NCBI RefSeq assembly: GCF_014529535.1
Contig: NW_023503423.1
Span: 6,558,473-6,622,472, forward strand
Direction: 5' to 3'
DNA: 64,000 bases
Source: Bradysia coprophila
Taxonomy: Eukaryota; Arthropoda; Insecta; Diptera; Sciaridae
A model generated the notes under the pieces. That model was not told the origin of the DNA and searched no databases. It saw only the letters and a list, made by a program, of their open reading frames with translations. Position 1 is the stretch's first letter; each line of letters starts with the position of its first letter. Shown piece after piece: positions 60,494 through 64,000 of this stretch. The translations under genes and the position numbers were made by a program.

Positions 60494-61249
60494 CAAGGCT
60501 GTAAACTTTGGAGAGGTAATGCAAATGCAGATACTCGGGTGACACACCACGTTTCATACAAAAAATTCACCATACAAATTCAATTTTGGTCAATTTGTTT
60601 TTATGGAAATGATGTGTTCCCGCGTGTATCTACACCCAAAAAAATGAGATTTTGGTTGTACATTAAAATCGCCCAATTTTAACGAGTAACTCGTAGAAAG
60701 TACGTTTTAAATGTACAATTTACGGATGAGTAAACCATTGGTCTTATCGTGTTTTTGGGAGTTTTATCCGTACATCGATGTACACACTTGATCCGTACAC
60801 TGCTGTAAGATTAATCTGTACTTATCAGGTGACAGTTGTGATTTATATATTTGACACGTGAGACGCCTACGACACTGTATATTCTCAAACAAGTTAATTT
60901 TGATGTGGTTAGCCAATGCTAGATTTGATGTTAGATTTGTTAAGTAAAAACTATTTGCTGGCGGAAGACTGCCAAAACGATTCATAGTGTCGTGTCAGTT
61001 ATCAATATAAACGTTCCTTTTTATAGATTTGGCCGACCTTGATCGGTAATTATATGTTTGATTAGTTGGGAAAAATTCAATTGCAGACCAAAACTTTAAT
61101 AAAATTTAAAAAAAAATCGACAAACATTTTGATAATTAGAAAGTGAAACTTGTTAAAACGCAAACATGTTACTGCCCAATCAATGGTTCACTTTGCTTTT
61201 CAACCGTACATTATAAACTGTTCGAAATTATATTCAGTATTATTCACAG

Positions 61250-61447
61250 CATCCCGTTAGTTCAGCTAGTACGTCTGAGCCGGTGTTAGGGAATCTCGCG
61301 CCGCGTCATTCAAAATAACTCACAAAGTGACATCTTCCTTATACAAAATGTGTCAAAATGTGAATTATTGTGAATGACGCGGTGCGAGATTCCTAGCAGC
61401 CGTCTGAGCCTGGCAAGTAAGAGGTGCGGGTTCAAATCCAGTGCAAA
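61250..61447 (+). repeat. tRNA-like (SINE-type) repeat split by a MITE
   Basis: An A-box-like GTTAGTTCAGCTAGTACG at 61256-61273 and a B-box-like GCGGGTTCAAATCCAG near 61426-61441 would be about 60 bases apart without the insert, as in a tRNA, and a T run follows. The stems are imperfect, so a tRNA-derived repeat is likelier than a true tRNA gene. Confidence 0.6.
61282..61400. mobile_element. 119-bp MITE with 9-10 bp target duplication
   Basis: GGAATCTCGCGCCGCGTCAT and its near complement form the ends. CGTCTGAGCC occurs on both sides (61272-61281 and 61401-61410). A 9-10 base duplication is typical of Mutator-like transposons, so this may be a small MULE derivative. It interrupts the tRNA-like repeat between its A and B boxes. 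Confidence 0.85.
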
Positions 61448-61718
61448 CTTTTTTTTTTGCTTGTTTTCTCGTCAAAAACCATAAAAATAGATGATGTGAT
61501 ATGATTGTATCATTATAAATCATCAATTAAGTTGCCTTTATTCTTAAATAAACATTTAAACGTCATTGTCTGTCTGACATTTACTGTACGTTTTAAATGT
61601 GCATAGTGTACGGATAAGTAAACCATTGCGTCTTTGGGCGGTTGAAGCGTAGAACTTTTTTTTTGGTGTAATAAAATGATGTTCCGCGTGACCTCCCCAA
61701 AGTTTACAGCCTTGAAAA

Positions 61719-64000
61719 GTACGACCTAGTGTTTGAATCAAAATCTATTGCTTCATTGTTTAAGCCCATCATTTATCGTTGAGTTCATCGGTTATTTTTG
61801 TTGCTATCGATAACCAAATGATATTACGAAAATAATGGACATCCTACCCAACATGATTTGTTCTGTTCTCTATACAAATTAATCTAGATTTTCTTTGATT
61901 TTTTAAATTAAAATTTTATGTTTTTCATTCTTAGCTACAACATTTTCATTTCATTCTTATTTTATGTTTCTCGATAGTTTATTTTGCATTTTGCCTTCAG
62001 TATACATCTCGTCAAGATTATACGCTAAAGGTTTCATTTTTTTACAATTTTTACATTTCTGAGTTTTCTTCTTCTTTTCCTTAAAATTATAAGAATTTCT
62101 GCATTTTGATGGGAAATAAATTAGTTTAGATAAAAATGCCATTTTTATTATTGTTGTTGGTCGGTATTAAATTGAATTTTCATTTCAATTAAATAGTTAC
62201 GATAACATTTGAATATTTTTTCTCTTTATATTAGCGATGGAAGATGTAAAAAAATTGTAATCAGCTAAAAAACCAATTATTAACCATCTGGAAACGGCAA
62301 GCGTATACCTATGGTTCAAAATCTTTTACTTCATCTGTTTCACCATTTTACGAAATTCATCTCTGTCGGTTTAGAACAATGAACCTTTCACCGACGGTCA
62401 GTCACTTCGTATCGTGTACGTATCGAATCTTCTTCAATATACTTCTTCCGCCTTAAATATTTTCAATGGATTTTGGATCGAAATCTTTTACTTCATTGAT
62501 TTTAACAAATGTTTCTCAATGAATTACCAGGCGACCTGTTAAACTGTTCAACTGTTTAAAAAAAATATTGTGAAGCAATGCAAAGTCTGTGATATGCAGG
62601 AAAGAGTCGACAAATCATCTGTTATCGATAACGATGATAAAAATAAACGATTCGACACAAACAGTAGTCTCATTTATATAAAAATCTAAGTTACAATAAA
62701 TGAAGTAAAAGATCACGCATTTCAAACAAAAGAAGTGACAGATTTAACGAATTATCGCGATACGTTTCGGTTTGACTCCACGCACACGCTTCAAGGATAA
62801 ATGTGAAGTAGGTCTGGTGTGGATGGGCTCAACTATATAATACTTACGCACCTTCAGATGAAACTTTACCGTGCCTTCAATTACAGATCGATTTAATCAA
62901 GAGAGTTTGTGAATATTAGAACGAAGAGAGCGTGGTCTGCAGTATATGACGGCAATTTTACTTCTACGGTATTGTTACTGAAACTAATCTTTCTCTATCC
63001 TTCCCATTGTCACAAAAATCGAACAAAATATGATTGATCTTCAACAGTCGAAAAGCCGAATTTTCTTTTCAGTTTCTTTATTTAAATTGAAACAAGAAAG
63101 GAGTGTTCGTAGAAATTGTGTCTATCTTCGATGCTGCCTCATAGATCAGGACTAATGTGATGTCATTAGTTGAAATAACAATGCCCGAATGATACACCGA
63201 CTGCCTTTTTTGGCCTTGCCCGACAAGATGTCCGTGATCAGGACCAACGAAGTAGTGTTTAATACTCAGGACGCCCTATGTAATTCCACTATTCAACCAA
63301 GAGTGAAAAAGTGAGTTACCTAGTGAATTTGATGGAATGGTGACCATAAAGTAGTAAATATAGGATTCAGTCGAGGTTAGTCTTTTTCATCAGAAACATC
63401 AGAGTGCAACTAGACATTCCCACAGTACGGATGCGTCTACTTTATGTAGAGGAAAGAAAATGTGGGAATAAAGTAAATTTCCGTTTTGAGACTGTTAGGA
63501 TGGCTTTGTCAGGAGGGCTATCGCTTTAATAAAAAAATGTCTTCAAAGAGGAAAAGAAAAGGCTTCGTAGATGTATCTTCCATCGAAACGAATTTCTCTT
63601 TATTGTTTGCTTTTTTTTCTGTTTAAATTATAAATGTGGAACATGAGTGAAACTGGCTGCGTGATAAATGAGTTACGAGTATATTATAATACATAACAAC
63701 AAACTAATAATAAAATTCTAATTTTTTCTTTTCTTTTTTTAATCAAAATTAATGTCTGGACAATCGTTCTTCCGAATAATTTAATGATGCTAAGCAAAAT
63801 GTTTACATACATTAAAAACAAAATGGCCCACCAATTTATGTATGGTTCTCCATTGTTTGGCTCTGTATTTCAATGTAAATAATTGGTTCATTGACAATTT
63901 AAAAATTTGATTTTTCGATAACAAAATTCGAAGTGCTAGATGCTTTATCGCCGTATTCCATTAAAACTGAGTGTTGGTTTTTCATCTTCTCTATTTTACA
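61719..64000. other. Intergenic, recurrent motifs, no gene
   Basis: Copies of the ACTTCATTTG motif at about 61739-61765, 62312-62338 and 62476-62505, and in reverse at 62697-62714 and 62730-62748. GAAACGGCAAGCGTAT is at 62291-62306. TATCGATAAC blocks lie near 61803 and 62623. The remaining sequence is AT-rich and I recognise no coding region. Confidence 0.5.

Larger units (their letters stand above)
60494..61718. mobile_element. Possible TIR element of about 1.2 kb
   Basis: AAGGCTGTAAACTTTGG at 60498-60514 and its complement near 61695-61717 form ends; inside, about 60702-60745 and 61589-61632 are direct near-repeats (ACGTTTTAAATGT, then AGTAAACCATTG). The interior also has the tRNA-like repeat at 61250-61447. 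No transposase is seen, and the true boundaries are uncertain. Confidence 0.4.

Noticed and set aside
1..64000. CRISPR arrays, bacterial operons or phage genes
   Set aside because: Spliceosomal introns, eukaryotic chaperonin and SNARE genes and poly-A signals show this is an animal nuclear sequence; the only regular tandem array has no spacers.

Overview
The window looks like AT-rich, intron-bearing nuclear DNA of an insect. A dipteran is most likely, on the short 50-70 base introns, piggyBac and non-LTR elements, many small foldback transposons and insect-like Gos28, CCT-zeta and C2H2 proteins. The species cannot be fixed from sequence alone. Real host genes are few and lie between 38 and 55.5 kb; most of the rest is transposable-element sequence.

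1-14.5 kb is a giant, almost perfect inverted repeat. The left arm spans 1-6970, the right arm 8915-14463, and a spacer of about 1.9 kb separates them. Each arm carries the same intact gag-like ORF, the same tRNA-like repeat and the same internal duplications. The left arm alone has a 1.4 kb non-coding LTR element with identical LTRs and a seven-copy 46-bp tandem array. 14.6-15.6 kb is another foldback made of related pieces. 17.7-21.3 kb is a 1 kb TIR repeat with an apparently complete piggyBac element nested in it: TTAA duplications, TIRs, and a spliced transposase with all three catalytic aspartates. An uninterrupted copy of the host repeat sits at 35.2-36.2 kb. 21.3-38.4 kb is mostly non-coding with several small TIR elements.

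Host genes: a C2H2 zinc-finger protein gene (38443-39840, +), converging on a five-exon Golgi SNARE gene Gos28 (40113-42303, -); a degenerate non-LTR retrotransposon (42840 to about 44780, -); a three-exon GNAT acetyltransferase gene (49239-49795, -); and a three-exon gene for chaperonin subunit CCT-zeta, Cct6 (53515-55417, +). These are ordinary housekeeping or regulatory genes and show no operon-like relationship to one another. A few short unidentified exon candidates lie at 45-49 kb.

55.6-64 kb has no convincing gene. It holds tRNA-like SINE fragments, one split by a small TIR element with a 9-10 bp target duplication, several hairpin elements, and recurrent short motifs shared with 26-32 kb and 52 kb.
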